DNA of 64,000 nucleotides from Arion vulgaris (GCA_020796225.1 CM036768.1:39132789-39196788), one strand, 5' to 3'. Positions 46,731 to 57,944 are shown, numbered from the stretch's first letter. The notes: a model not told the origin generated them from the letters alone. Program-made: numbers and translations.

Positions 46731-47384
46731 AACACAACTTAAAATTGTGTGCTTGTCCCACATGATCAAATCGAATTGTTTCAGGCAGGGCAGTTTCGTT
46801 TGGCCTAAACGCAACTTTAGGTTTTACGCCTGGCCAACCTTACCCAACCAGTTCACCTGTGCTTGACCTCCGGTAGCCTACAGGGTATACAGTAATCTTC
46901 CCTTGTGTTGCTACGACATGTTTTCACAGAGCGCTGCCGAGATCTGATAATTATGGTGCCACCATTGACTCTGTGGGACGTACATTTACGCTTACAGATG
47001 ATTCGGACCTTATTACTTCTTACAACTGTATTACATTTATACAACTTTTCATATCAGCCAGGAGAAACGTGCAGACGTAATCACTCTGAGATCGTGCTCA
47101 TCTATGTTGCGAGTAGATCTCACATAAAACGTAACTGCACTTGCACTACTACTAATACCAGTAGCTCTCCCTCGATCCCCACCCACTTAGCCAGACAAGA
47201 GCCATTGTCTGTTTCTAGGGTCTGTGTCTGTGTCAGCTCACTGACCCTGGCGCAACGTTGTTCCTATGACTGCGCCAGTGGCCCTAAATTAATTAACATC
47301 GTGTCTGTCTATTGCAATTGTTTGATAAACTAATTAATTGATAGCTTGCCTACTTGCTACTAGGCCTACTTAACGGATGTATAC
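46731..47384. other. No recognisable gene
   Basis: A phrase ACGCAACTTTAGGTTTT occurs on both sides of the SINE (46428-46444 and 46808-46824), hinting at an older duplication. A 142-residue plus-strand frame (46905-47333) has no motif I recognise; it could be chance. Cysteine- and serine-rich with no signal-peptide pattern I would trust. Confidence 0.4.
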
Positions 47385-47394
47385 GTTGACAAGT

Positions 47395-47640
47395 CGAGAG
47401 TCTTTTCGAACAGAGGAGTTTCAGGTTTGCGAGTCCAACTCGCCGACTAGACTGAGAGAGGTGGGTGTCAAGATTGGTAAAGCCGAATAGACGACACACC
47501 AAATATGCAAAGAGATTTATTAATCAACATCGAACTGGTGTGTTGGGCCGCTGCACATTGCTGGATTTGTTGAGGCGGAGATCGGAGCACCTATGGACAT
47601 GTCCGGAGTGCTATGATGATGGTCCTCTGATAGCTGATAG
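47395..47640 (+). pseudogene. C-terminal fragment of RNase H-type LINE with target duplication
   Basis: GTTGACAAGT flanks the fragment (47385-47394 and 47641-47650). The plus-strand frame reads FINQHRTGVLGRCTLLDLLR then HLWTCPECYDD, the CPEC-type ending of an RNase H LINE. The fragment at 49800-50030 is closely similar, and 53830-54050 is a more distant relative. Confidence 0.75.
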
Positions 47641-47762
47641 GTTGACAAGTGACTTACATTGTGTCTGTCTACTTCACTTGTTTGATTAATAAATTAATAT
47701 TTATATTGCGGGCCTGCCTATTTCCTAGTATTTAACTGAATTTATACGTTGACAAATGACTT

Positions 47763-48190
47763 TGTTACCAGTGCCAAACTTGGTCTCTTACAGCAACACA
47801 CCACAGAAAGCTCACCACGTGTGAAATGAAATGCTTGAGGAAGGCAGTGGCAGTCATCGGGAAAGACAGACTAGGAAATGAGGACATCAGAAGCAGTGGG
47901 CGTAACTTCATGCACCGAATACATCGAAAGACAACAAATGCAGTGGTTTGGACATTTAATGAGAATGAAATACAACCAACCACCAATAACAGCATACAAT
48001 AAAGAGATCGGGTACTAGAGCTAAGGGAAGACCAAGAAAAGATGGTTAGACAATATCAAGACCACACTACATAAACACGGATATAACACAACAAGAGCGA
48101 CTCATCTGGCACTAGAGCGCAAATTAAAGCTCCCATCCCAACGCTTAACGGCAAGAGTGGACAGCCAACTACATCTTCCACCTGGGAATA
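47763..48190 (+). pseudogene. LINE C-terminal fragment with 12-bp target duplication
   Basis: GACAAATGACTT is found at 47751-47762 and 48191-48202. The plus strand reads CQTWSLTATHHRKLTTCEMK, LRKAVAVIGKDRLGNEDIRS, then GRPRKRWLDNIKTTLHKHGY and ATHLALERK, the standard LINE post-RT order. The family is the same as 62828-63150. Two frames are used, so it is dead. Confidence 0.8.
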
Positions 48191-48539
48191 GACAAATGAC
48201 TTACCTTCGTTTCACGCGCCTGTCTATGGCGAAAAAAACTGTTTGATATGCTATGTTATATTATTACTTGACATATTAAGTCTCATGGCTTAGCTTTCCT
48301 CAATCTATCACCTCTGTTTCTTATATTCATCATAAGTTACTGAGTAATGCGCTACCACATTAGAAATAATATGAAATAGTTGCAAAATGAAAATGAAACA
48401 GACGGAACGGAATACATAAATCGAAACCATAAGCAATCATTTCCAAGAATTTATATTACCATTAGGCCTATTGATGAAGATACTATGCATATCTATAGGC
48501 CTACGGTAAACCCTGGGCCCAGGTAGCAGTGGAATGTGC

Positions 48540-48690
48540 TGTAAGTAAACAATAATACTATATATATTGCTCAATGTTAGCAGCCGGCATGATTCTCAGT
48601 GCGGATAGTGCGTTGCGAGCCTTGGCAATAACTTGGTCGATATGGTCCCTAAAGAACAGGACAGGAATGGATTGTTGTGCCACCACAATT
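48540..48690 (-). pseudogene. Short RT C-terminal fragment
   Basis: The minus strand reads FRDHIDQVIAKARNALSALR, which fits the post-palm segment (F..HI..V..KAR.AL) of RNase H-type LINE reverse transcriptases. Short and isolated. Confidence 0.55.
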
Positions 48691-48779
48691 TCAGACTGCT
48701 TTCACCGTTATTACATCTATTATCAAACTTACGAACAAATAATCTATCCACTGATAAGGGGACTCGGGTCTTGAAACAT

Positions 48780-49380
48780 TTTCGTTTCTTTGAGTATTAA
48801 TGTAAATTGTATAACAATTTTGAAGATTATGACTTAGAAATAGTGAAAAAATTAGTAAAAAAATCAAGTTTGCATGAAACAATGACAAAATTTGCCATAG
48901 CACAAATTTTCAATCCTAAGGCTCTGAAGTTAATGATATAAATGAATTCTGTTCACTCTGAGTGAGCAATTGTAATATCTACAAAATTACAATTATTTTA
49001 GCTTATTAAATACTACATTTTATGAACTTTTGTGAAATACACTCCAAAAACAGACTTTTTACCAAATTTTGAGAATTTTCACTCAAAATTTATTAAATTA
49101 AATATTTAATATATCTAAATCATTTTATCAGATTAGACATGAGCTTACGTTGGACGTTAGTGAACAACCTTGCATTCATTAGATTCAGAGCCAGAAGCAC
49201 GTTTAGAATTTTGTGTTGGCACGACCAATTCTGATGTCCATGGCAACTTGACTATTTTAGCTAATTTTCTGACTGATTAAAACACTTCAAATGCTAAACA
49301 CAAATTTTCTTGTAATATAGAACAACAGCAAATAGATTCTTGATTTTCAAGACCCTGAATTCCCCTAACTAGAGTGAGCT
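48780..49380. other. No gene seen
   Basis: AT-rich sequence without recognisable coding potential, repeats or RNA genes. Confidence 0.5.
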
Positions 49381-50035
49381 TGCTTGAATGACATCATCAA
49401 GATACAGATGTTGCTTGTTTGCACCGATGGTTCGTCATTCGCCACAGATTGTGTTGGGCTTCCCAGTAGCTCGGAGGAAAAATAATAAGAGGCCAGTGAG
49501 TCTACAGACAACCACAAGTAGTTTGACAATGGAGGTTCAGGCGGTTCGAGGCGGTGAGATGATTGGCATCTCCTAGTCTCGTGTTTATGCTCAGTGACTC
49601 CAGCATGATTCGTAAGATTGAATCAGGTATGGTGATACGCCAACTGGGTGGAGAGTACTGGTACAGACAATGTTCAGAAATCACACCTACATTTTTGTCC
49701 GTAGGACGCGGGAGTTAGGGTAATAAACAGGCTGATCATTGTGCTTGGCTACAATATCAGAGAGCTGCCTACTGGATCGAAATACATTTCACGATTGAAG
49801 AGTCTTTCCGAACAGAGGAGTTTCAGGGCTGTGAATCCACTTGCTGACAGATTGAAGAGATGGGTGTCAATATTGGTAAGCCGAAAGAACGACATTCCAA
49901 ATTTATGCAAAGAGATTGATTAATCAACATCGAACTGGCGTGTTGGGTCGCTGGACCTGCTGGATTTGCTGAGGCGGAGATCGGAGCACCTATGGACATG
50001 ACCGCGTGCTTGATGATAGTCCTCATATAACTGAT
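49380..50035 (+). pseudogene. RNase H domain and C-terminus of a LINE
   Basis: RNase H boxes appear in order in shifting plus-strand frames: VCTDGSSF (49415), TSSLTMEVQAV (49520), LSDSSMIRKIESG (49590). Then comes a C-terminal segment (49800-50035) closely matching 47395-47640, ending in the INQHRTG and EAEIGAP region. The catalytic D-E-D set is recognisable, but the frames are broken. Confidence 0.78.
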
Positions 50036-50039
50036 AACT

Positions 50040-50180
50040 GATAAAAATATATATATATATTTATATATAATATATATATATGAGTGTGTGTGTTGGTGTA
50101 TGCGTGCGTACTTGTACAGAGCTCCTTGTCTCTTTCTCTCAATAATATATATATATATATATATCAATATATATATACAT
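50040..50180. repeat. (AT)n-rich microsatellite
   Basis: Two long TATATA runs (about 50045-50081 and 50144-50178) flank a GTGTGTGTTGG patch. A 168-residue minus frame running through it is of simple composition and not a gene. Confidence 0.85.
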
Positions 50181-50820
50181 GATATAGAGAAGAGGAAAGA
50201 GGCATTAACAAGGGCGCATAAATACATAAAGAAAACGGAAGTATGATTATTTCTAAGAAATAGAAAACACAAAGAATAAAGTATATCAGAATTAACTACG
50301 CGACGGATGAAATAAGTCCATCGATTCAAAAATCAGAACATTGGCTAACATCATATGGAAGATGTACATCAAATTTAATCAAACAATCAATATCAGCATT
50401 TCTTAAAACGGTTCTGGAAAAAGATGACAAAGGCGTGATAGTTATGCCACTCAGTAACAATTCATATAGTTACAAGAACAACAGAAATTAGTAGAAATGA
50501 AATTGAAACAGCAACTGGTAAAAAGCTGAAAACAAGAAAATTTCAGTGCAAATGGATGAATACTTGAATGAGGACAGTGAGGCTTTTTGATACTTGACTA
50601 AGATATATTGATAAAGGGGATTTCTGAAGAAATGCTGTTCTGATAAGTCATTAAAGAAAGCACACTACCTCCAAAGATGTACTAGTAAGCTGAAAAATTA
50701 CTGATGTCAAAATATTACCAATTAAAATTAAACATCTTGTGCCGCAGATGGTGACTCATATAATGTTATGATTAAAGTTAATTATATCAACAGGTTTGCA
50801 GAATCAACCCCAGCTTTTAA
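50181..50820. other. No recognisable gene
   Basis: Short frames only. No motif or repeat that I can assign. Confidence 0.45.
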
Positions 50821-50824
50821 CCTC

Positions 50825-51105
50825 GCTTGGATTTTCTAGGATATTACTTTCAGTAGTTTGCTACGAAGCGCATACTAAGACCTTTTAGAAATCTTTCTAA
50901 ACTTGCTGTAAAGCATACAGAGTTCGAGAAAGAAAAAAGAAAGAAAGATAGAAATAAAAAAAAGTTTGCTATTGCTTTCTGAATGGGTGGTGCCATCGTC
51001 CTTTTGTAAAAATCCACGCGAGATAATTTGCAACCAAATTGTGCTAAAATAAACCAAACGGTTAATAGACCGAGTCACTATCCCCTAAGCCACAGACGCC
51101 ACCAC
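50825..51105 (-). mobile_element. tRNA-derived SINE, family B, copy 2 (diverged)
   Basis: The minus strand reads GGCGTCTGTGGCTTAGGGG then a body with TTGCAAATTATCTCGCGTGG and ACAAAAGG, and toward 50850 the CAAACTACTGAAAGTAATAT portion. Same order as copy 1 but with insertions (a purine-rich stretch at 50925-50965) and mutated box B. Confidence 0.65.
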
Positions 51106-51249
51106 AACAGAGATAAGGAGTAGAATATCTCAATCGCTGCAGCTTTTATTGAAATTGAAAAACATACTTTGAGTAAATTCAATACAAACGACACCGCTGA
51201 ATAAAAAATAGATCCAGTTCTGTGCTGAATCAATACTTATGTATGTTTG

Positions 51250-51450
51250 CAAGGTAAGTAAAAGTAAAGGAACCCTTTCATACCTCGTGGTATATGGGTC
51301 AATACAGTGTTAGGCCTGTATTTTTCGTTGACCATCGGCACACGATGGCTGATGTGGTCAGCATCACACCGGCCGCCTGTACCCAGAGCATGTCTGGTAC
51401 CCATGTCTTGAAAGCGAGTTCACTAACAACTACGCTACCGCGGCTCTCAA
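51250..51450 (-). mobile_element. tRNA-derived SINE, family C
   Basis: The minus-strand head reads GAGCCGCGGTAGCGTAGTTG, with box A at 51437-51421 and a degenerate box B (TGGGTACAGGC) at 51385-51375. GCCGC at the start can pair with GGCGGC after box B as an acceptor stem. The body contains ACCACATCAGCCATCGTGTG. It differs from families A and B. No clear target duplication is seen. Confidence 0.65.
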
Positions 51451-51584
51451 AGACAATGAACAAACAATAAAAATGATCGCTGGGAGCTATCATGATGTGG
51501 TTTCAAAAAGAATGTTGAAAATGTCATAGACAGCGAAAAAAAAACAAATAATGAGGTTCTAAAGATTCTAAAAGAAACTGTGCA

Positions 51585-51815
51585 CAAAGAAACCTCATCA
51601 AAAGAATAAGAATCAGTCAATCATTGTTCTTCTGCCACGTAAGCGAAAAGAAGGCTACGGCGTGGAATCTTTGTGACAACGGATAAAATACAGGAAATGA
51701 GAGAAGATGTTGGATGGTCTAACATCGTGGTTCGACAAGCGATCGACGTCACACCTGATCAGCAATACACATGGAAGAGCGAGTTGTAGAGAACATGATC
51801 ACTACGCCGGAAAAC
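51585..51815 (+). pseudogene. LINE 3' end fragment
   Basis: Plus-strand reading in shifted frames gives FFCHVSEKK, LVTTDKIQEMRE and KMLDGLTSWFDKRSTSHLIS, the common end of a LINE polyprotein. The nucleotides GCGATCGACGTCAC here also appear at the edge of the 271-bp insert (13220-13234), hinting at a shared LINE-derived end. Confidence 0.65.
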
Positions 51816-52199
51816 CTTAACGCTTAATTGATTAAGTCGATCACGGAGGTGTATTCTTCGATCAGAATAGTGGAGTGGCTATTAGACGCTAAGATTGGGC
51901 TTAGCTACACTTGTCTCGTTATGAGTCGTCTTGTAGATCTTATTTCTCAACGTAGGGTACTGACATGTAGGAAAAGGATTTACTGAAATTCTTACTATTC
52001 GTTAGTGAATTCAACTTAGCCGTTACGTTCACTTCTTTTGTCTTCCTTACTTCGGTTAGCTTTATTTACGCCTATCTCCTTCAGTGACTCATGCATTCTC
52101 ACTTGTTTTCTGCAATCTCACACCGCTACTTTCTATATACCACCTCCCATCTGTTGTTGTTCCGTGACTCTTTTCTTTCAACTCCTCCGCCTTCGTCGA

Positions 52200-52400
52200 C
52201 TATACCAATACGATGAAGACCTTCGGATTCACGAGCTACTCGACTTTGTGCAATACTCTCGGCAGGTGGCATGCCATTTCTGCGGAGAGGGACCGTGCCG
52301 TATGGGGTAAAACGGTGCAATGAAGTCAATCCTTCGGCTTTTTTTTTCATCGAGTACATTTCTGTCTTTGTACGGGACGACATTTGAGGATTTTAGTGCA
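52200..52400 (+). pseudogene. Possible LINE C-terminal fragment
   Basis: The plus strand reads LGRWHAISAERDRAVWGKTV near 52260-52315, resembling the final A..R..WR pattern of LINE polyproteins. Only this piece is recognisable. 51815-52200 and 52400-53060 show no gene. Confidence 0.4.
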
Positions 52401-53069
52401 AAATTGATTCAGACTTTCAACATTTTTCAATAGTTTGGTTTGACAAATATTGACAGTGCTTGTATATAACTACTTTGTTAACTACAAAGTTTACAATATA
52501 TCTTCTTAAACCCAAAACATTTGTATCGAAAATTATTGAATTGCTCTCAAGAAAATCTTTGTATTTTATAACTGTTAACTTGCTGAAATGTCTGTGGAGA
52601 AATTTGATAAACCAGAAAAATGCTGGTTATACATTATCATACCACAACAAGGTTACTTATATAGACATCATCTACTTTAAATTGTACCAGTACTAGCAAA
52701 ATAGCAAGTGATTATTTTTCACATTTAAGCAATGTTCTTTTTGGGTGGGAGATTTTTCAACATGTTTAACATTTGCAGTTGCTCTGCAAGAAATGTTGTT
52801 TGTATTTTAGCTACATTCTCAGTTGTCCCATTATAAAGGAACGTGTTCTTGAACACTTTGTAAATTACTTTAGACTTCTTAAATGAAATCTTTGAAGTTT
52901 TTTTTTTTTATGTGTTGAATTTGAATATGACCATAAACAAAGTAAATTAAAGGAGTTTGAAGTTCTGATCGTTTCTCACGTTTATTGTTATCTATAATCC
53001 AGTTCAGATGTTTGTCATCAAGCTTTTCATTGACAACAAATATTTTAACATTCATGTCGGGTTTCTCCT

Positions 53070-54055
53070 GTAGACTTGCAACTTTTGGAAAGGGAATTTA
53101 CAGATTGGGGCAACATGGAATGTGAACTGACAAATAAGCAGCTGATAGCAGATAATACAAGTGATGATGATGTTGTTTATGTCGATGTACATGGAGGTGA
53201 GAAGTCAAACTGGTATTTAATAACTAGCGTACATGGTAGAGTCACTGCAGAACGAAGTGGATCATACAGGATGAATACTTCCAGTATGAGGACGGAGGTT
53301 GATGCCGTTACTGCTGCCCTCCAGTGGCTCACTAGGACTCCGTTTACTTGGGCCGTTATTGCATCTGACTTTCAGTCGATGCTTCACAAGATCCAAAAGG
53401 GCATGTTTCGGTATGAGTGGATGTTGTCTATAGATGTTACAACCTCCAGAGACTTACTTGGATCTACTGCCCTAGTCATGCGAGTGTTTTCGCGGCAGTG
53501 AGAGAATAGAAAGGTTTGCTTCAAAGCATTGATCGTCGACAGGTTGAGGATGGATATTGAAGGTTCTTTGGTCTCTTGACGACCTTTTATTGGATGATAT
53601 ATCGAAAATCGTGGCATATCCTTTACATCAACCACAGTAAACGAGTCGCTGATTTTCTAGGCACCATTTATACGTTCAGTAGTATACCATTGCTTTCTTA
53701 ACATTGCTTTCTATTGCTACCTTTCGTAAAAATATCACGGAAACAAATTTGCTTCCAAACTGCTTACGGCGGAGTTTGAACCAGGTACTTAAGCTACAGA
53801 CGTCATTGACGACCCCCTATTGGATGAGGTCACTAAAATCGATGTTGAATCTATACAGCGATTTAAGGAGTTTGAAATTACACGTTGCGCAGGTAAAGCT
53901 GGATGTCTGAGTGACAGAGTGAGGTGTGTGTTTAACCATCGAGCCACGTAAACCATCAGTATGCATAACATTTGACAACTGTTGGGAAGACTGAACACAT
54001 AGGTCTGCTCGGAGTGCTATGTCGTAGGCTCAGTAACCATTAACTTGTACATTCG
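53070..54055 (+). pseudogene. RNase H LINE 3' part, interrupted by a SINE
   Basis: The 141-residue frame (53076-53501) shows RNase H boxes in order: VVYVDVHGG, SMRTEVDAVTAALQWL and VIASDFQSMLHKIQKG. A frameshift then gives IYCPSHASVFAA near 53475. After the SINE the protein resumes (LLDEVTKIDVESIQRFKE, SDRVRCVFNHRAT), ending with a degenerate ECY segment near 54020. The usual GNERAD box is lost. Of the three RNase H relics in the window this has the cleanest catalytic acids. Confidence 0.82.
53598..53805 (-). mobile_element. tRNA-derived SINE, family B, copy 3, with 22-bp target duplication
   Basis: TTGACGACC(T/C)(T/C)(T/C)T ATTGGATGA occurs at 53576-53597 and 53806-53827, 19 of 22 identical, flanking the element. 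The minus strand has a shortened head (GACGTCTGTAGCTTAAG joined to ACCTGGTTCAAACTC) followed by the family body and the AAACTACTGAACGT and TGTGGTTGATG ends. The insertion splits an RNase H LINE. Confidence 0.88.
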
Positions 54056-54640
54056 AATCTATTGAAGTGAGCAGGGGGATGGTGTTACATAGCCTTTTTC
54101 ATGGTAATGAATTCAGTCCAGACGCCTTAAAAACTCCGTTCTGTATTTAATTTAGAATCTTGTCATAAGGAAAACGGAAATTTCCGATGACTCCTCTTGT
54201 TAATCTAGAGTTTTGGGTGTGGTTCGTAGAAAGTTCAAGTGTTTATATACCGATCAAAACATCCATTCATGTGCAATTGCATGCATACACAGTTACATAC
54301 ACACACATAAGCACTAACCATATATAGGTAGCTTCATATATTAGAAGCAGTTAAATTAAGAATCCTGTGAAAGAGCAAAGATAACAAGCCACCAGAACAG
54401 CACAAGACAAAAACAGAAAACCACGACACTGGGCAACAACCCGGTAGCAGTGTGACGACAAAAGAAGAAGAAGAAGTTAAATTAAGTGTAATCTTTGAAC
54501 CGTTCAGTTCTATTCCAGGAACCTAATATACCTGCGTAGTTACGTTTGTTTGTTCGTGACCCCTGGTAACATAAGGTCGTTCATTTCAGTTGGGAAATTC
54601 TTGTTGACGTGGGTTGACTTTTATGTATGTTTGATACGGG
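54056..54640. other. No gene seen
   Basis: Mixed sequence with a short AAGAAGAAGAAGAAG run near 54463-54478. Nothing assignable. Confidence 0.45.
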
Positions 54641-55520
54641 GTCAAAGGTGCAAAGGGACATCGCCGCGCCAGGATTAGTGATCTGGCACTAATCAAGATC
54701 ATACCCCACCTCCACGTGGTGACCCTGGAAACACTCAATGGTTCATGTCTGGCTAAGCGGGTAGGGATCGAGGAGAGCTACTCTGGTATAAGTATTTCAA
54801 CGTTGGATGAGATCCGCTCGCAACAGAGACGGGGCGGATCCCATAGTGACTATTAATGCACATCTCTCCCTATAGATGGGAAAAGCTGAACGGATAAATA
54901 TAAAGGGATGAGGAGTGCATCCGGAGAGGAGACGTGGATCGGCGTGGGGCGAAATGGGCACCCACCTCCAGGCCCGAGTTGAGTTGCACGTGGCCCACAT
55001 AGGGCGACACTTGGAGCCCTGAGGTGGGGGCCCGAATTGAATCCCGAGCTGTACATCCAGAGAAGAGACGTGGAGAAAAACTTGGGCCCGATTTGGGGAC
55101 CCGAGATGAGTTGCACGTGGGCCCACATAGGGCAAAACTCAGAGCCTTGAGGTGGTGGCCTGAGTTGAGCTCCATGTCCGGACAGTCTAGAGGCATGGTG
55201 AATGTGTGCACGGTGAGAACTAATAGACACGGTGAGCAGACACCGGGATAAAGCGAACGCGCATGGGGACGATACACGGGTGGGACAACCGGTGGGGCAT
55301 ATGTGCACGGCGCTGATGGTGGAGCGGCGATGAGGCATAGCAAGCGTAGGGATGAGCGGACCACCCAACTGTGCAGAAAAACTGGAAAAAACAGGAGAGA
55401 CTTGAATCCAGTGCCGACACATCGCCGAAGGATAAGCACCAGAGCTCCCAATGGCTCTAAAGATGCGACTAAGCACACCCATGCTAAGGCTGCATGAATT
55501 AGATTTCCACGTGAATAAGA
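54640..55520. repeat. GC-rich block with about 2.5 imperfect 120-130-bp repeats
   Basis: The phrase GAGTTGAGTTGCACGTGG, CCCACATAGGGC, GAGCC(C/T)TGAGGTGGTGG recurs at 54980-55045 and 55098-55165. CATCCRGAGARGAGACGTGG occurs at 54918 and 55053. On the minus strand all three frames are open for 110-220 residues, which is what low-stop GC-rich repeats produce. No known domain is visible in the 224-residue frame (55527-54853). Base composition differs sharply from the neighbours, so it may be a separate mobile element. Confidence 0.55.
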
Positions 55521-55574
55521 ACAACAACAGAATTTATGGGAAAATTTGGTACATCAGTCTAAGCGGTGATCGCG

Positions 55575-55780
55575 AGAGAGACACTGGAACGAGTCCGAGA
55601 ATTAGGAGTTAAGTTTTGACATGCCAGACAGTATCGTCTTTGTGGTAGAGAGAGAAGGTATACTAATCAACCTCTCATGGGTACGATGAGCAATTGAACT
55701 TTATGATGGCTGCTGCAGCGGAGGACAGATCACGCATGGTAGTGTCCATTGTGCCATGACATCGATCGCACAACATCGCA
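55575..55780 (-). mobile_element. Dispersed copy of the 271-bp insertion sequence
   Basis: The reverse complement aligns with 13215-13420: GCGATCGATGTCATGGCAC, CTGTCCTCCGCTGCAGCAG, GCTCATCGTACCCATGAGA, ACTGTCTGGCATGTC and CTCGTTCCAGTGTCT appear in the same order. Substitutions are many, so the copies are old or from different subfamilies. Confidence 0.75.
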
Positions 55781-56061
55781 CTTAAGTCATTTTAGTTTTC
55801 CCCGTCTGAGCTAGTCGGCCTTCTGTTGCCGGGGATCATGGTTTGATACAACACTGTAAGCGTTACTGCAATTTTACACAGGCCTATGAATCCATGGTTA
55901 TTTTTTTGTTGAAAAATGTTTTAATAATAGTCCTACTGATACCCTTGATCGTTAAATTTAATTTGTTACATACTATAACCTTGATGTTGTATGTTGTGTT
56001 ATTTTAAAAAAAAACAGCATTTTCTTTAATCTAACAATAACAATGTTATTATAAGCGCTCG
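55781..56061. other. No gene seen
   Basis: AT-rich spacer between the dispersed repeat and the 44-bp array. Confidence 0.5.
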
Positions 56062-57335
56062 TATTGTAGGTCTAGGCAATGGATGCCGTAAGAAATAAGC
56101 GTTACAGTATTGTAGGTCTAGGCAATGGATGCCGTAAGAAATAAGAGTTCGTATTGTAGGTCTAGGCAATGGATGCCGTAAGAAATAAGAGTTCGTATTG
56201 TAGGTCTAGGCAATGGATGCCGTAAGAAATAAGAGTTCGTATTGTAGGTCTAGGCAATGGATGCCGTAAGAAATAAACGTTCGTATTGTAGGTCTAGGCA
56301 ATGGATGCCGTAAGAAATAAACGTTCGTATTGTAGGTCTAGGCAATGGATGCCGTAAGAAATAAGAGTTCGTATTGTAGGTCTAGGCAATGGTTGCCGTA
56401 AGAAATAAGAGTTCGTATTGTAGGTCTAGGCAATGGATGCCGTAAGAAATAAGAGTTCGTATTGTAGGTCTAGGCAATGGATGCCGTAAGAAATAAACGT
56501 TCGTATTGTAGGTCTAGGCAATGGATGCCGTAAGAAATAAGAGTTCGTATTGTAGGTCTAGGCAATGGATGCCGTAAGAAATAAGGTTCGTATTGTAGGT
56601 CTAGGCAATGGATGCCGTAGAAATAAGGTTCGTATTGTAGGTCTAGGCAATGGATGCCGTAAGAAATAAGAGTTCGTATTGTAGGTCTAGGCAATGGATG
56701 CCGTAAGAAATAAGCGTTCGTATTGTAGGTCTAGGCAATGGATGCCGTAAGAAATAAGAGTTCGTATTGTAGGTCTAGGCAATGGATGCCGTAAGAAATA
56801 AGAGTTCGTATTGTAGGTCTAGGCAATGGATGCCGTAAGAAATAAGAGTTCGTATTGTAGGTCTAGGCAATGGATGCCGTAAGAAATAAGAGTTCGTATT
56901 GTAGGTCTAGGCAATGGATGCCGTAAGAAATAAGAGTTCGTATTGTAGGTCTAGGCAATGGATGCCGTAAGAAATAAGAGTTCGTATTGTAGGTCTAGGC
57001 AATGGATGCCGTAAGAAATAAGAGTTCGTATTGTAGGTCTAGGCAATGGATGCCGTAAGAAATAAGCGTTCGTATTGTAGGTCTAGGCAATGGGTGCCGT
57101 AAGAAATAAGAGTTCGTATTGTAGGTCTAGGCAATGGATGCCGTAAGAAATAAGCGTTCGTATTGTAGGTCTAGGCAATGGGTGCCGTAAGAAATAAGAG
57201 TTCGTATTGTAGGTCTAGGCAATGGGTGCCGTAAGAAATAAGCGTTCGTATTGTAGGTCTAGGCAATGGGTGCCGTAAGAAATAAGCGTTCGTATTGTAG
57301 GTCTAGGCAATGGGTGCCGTAAGAAATAAGCGTTT
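56062..57335. repeat. 44-bp tandem array, about 29 copies, made of a tRNA-like head
   Basis: The monomer is GTTCGTATTGTAGGTCTAGG, CAATGGATGCCGTAAGAAAT, AAGA (44 bp). The first unit starts GCTCGTATTGTAGG, as does the solitary relative at 57949. The last monomer runs on into GTTTGTAGTTGGAATCCTGT, a degenerate box B, whereas internal monomers stop before it. So the array amplifies only the front (box A-like) half. Most copies read GGATGCC; those near the right end (from about 57088) read GGGTGCC. Confidence 0.93.
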
Positions 57336-57418
57336 GTAGTTGGAATCCTGTATTTAGTTATTTATTTTTCGGAATCCCTAAATACTTGTACACTTTATTT
57401 ATTTATTATATTCATTGG

Positions 57419-57775
57419 CTCTGTTGCTTCCCCACGGGGTTCTTGGAATTCCTTATTCTCTTCCTACATCACTTGAACTACTGTAGTGCATGATGTGTGC
57501 ACGTATGTTATATTGTATACTTGTATGTATTTATGCTGTTGCTTCCCACGGGTTCTTGGAATTCCTTATTCTCTTCCTACTATCAACTTGAAACTACTGT
57601 AAGTGCAGTGATGTGTGCACGTATGTTATATCTGTATACTTGTATGTATTTATGCTGTTGCTTCCCCACGGGGTTCTTGGAATTCCTTATTCTCTTCCTA
57701 CTATCAACTTGAAGCTACTGTAAGTGCAATGATGTGTGCACGTATTTATATCTGTATACTTAGTCTGTATATGCT
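57419..57775. repeat. About 120-bp tandem repeat, 3 copies
   Basis: Copies begin GCTCTGTTGCTTCC (57419), GCTGTTGCTTCCC (57535) and GCTGTTGCTTCCCC (57654) and share GGTTCTTGGAATTCCTTATT and GATGTGTGCACGTATGTTAT. They have small deletions relative to each other. Short frames across them are compositional. Confidence 0.9.
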
Positions 57776-57944
57776 ACGCTCTTGTTTAGTATCAAATATA
57801 CAAGCAGAATAAGCTTATCGCATGTGTTTGTGTAAACACTGTTCGATAGAAACTGGCCTGATTATTATGTCTTCAACAGACGATGCGTTTACCAAAGACA
57901 CTTCTCAGTAAAGCTCTTTTTCGAATTGCCACCTGTTTGTATTC

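Noticed and set aside
46905..47333. 142-residue plus-strand frame as a host gene
   Set aside because: No recognisable domain, no supporting splice or promoter signals, and located between repeats. Kept only as an unassigned frame.
49823..50329. 168-residue minus-strand frame
   Set aside because: It crosses an AT microsatellite and lies antisense to a recognisable LINE C-terminus; composition is low complexity.
54797..55527. 224-, 202- and 112-residue minus-strand frames as a possible gene
   Set aside because: Three overlapping frames on the same strand in a GC-rich tandem repeat point to low stop frequency, not coding. No recognisable domain.
56062..57335. 44-bp direct repeats considered as a CRISPR-like array
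   Set aside because: There are no unique spacers between repeats; the monomers are contiguous. The setting is eukaryotic and the monomer matches a tRNA-like SINE head.
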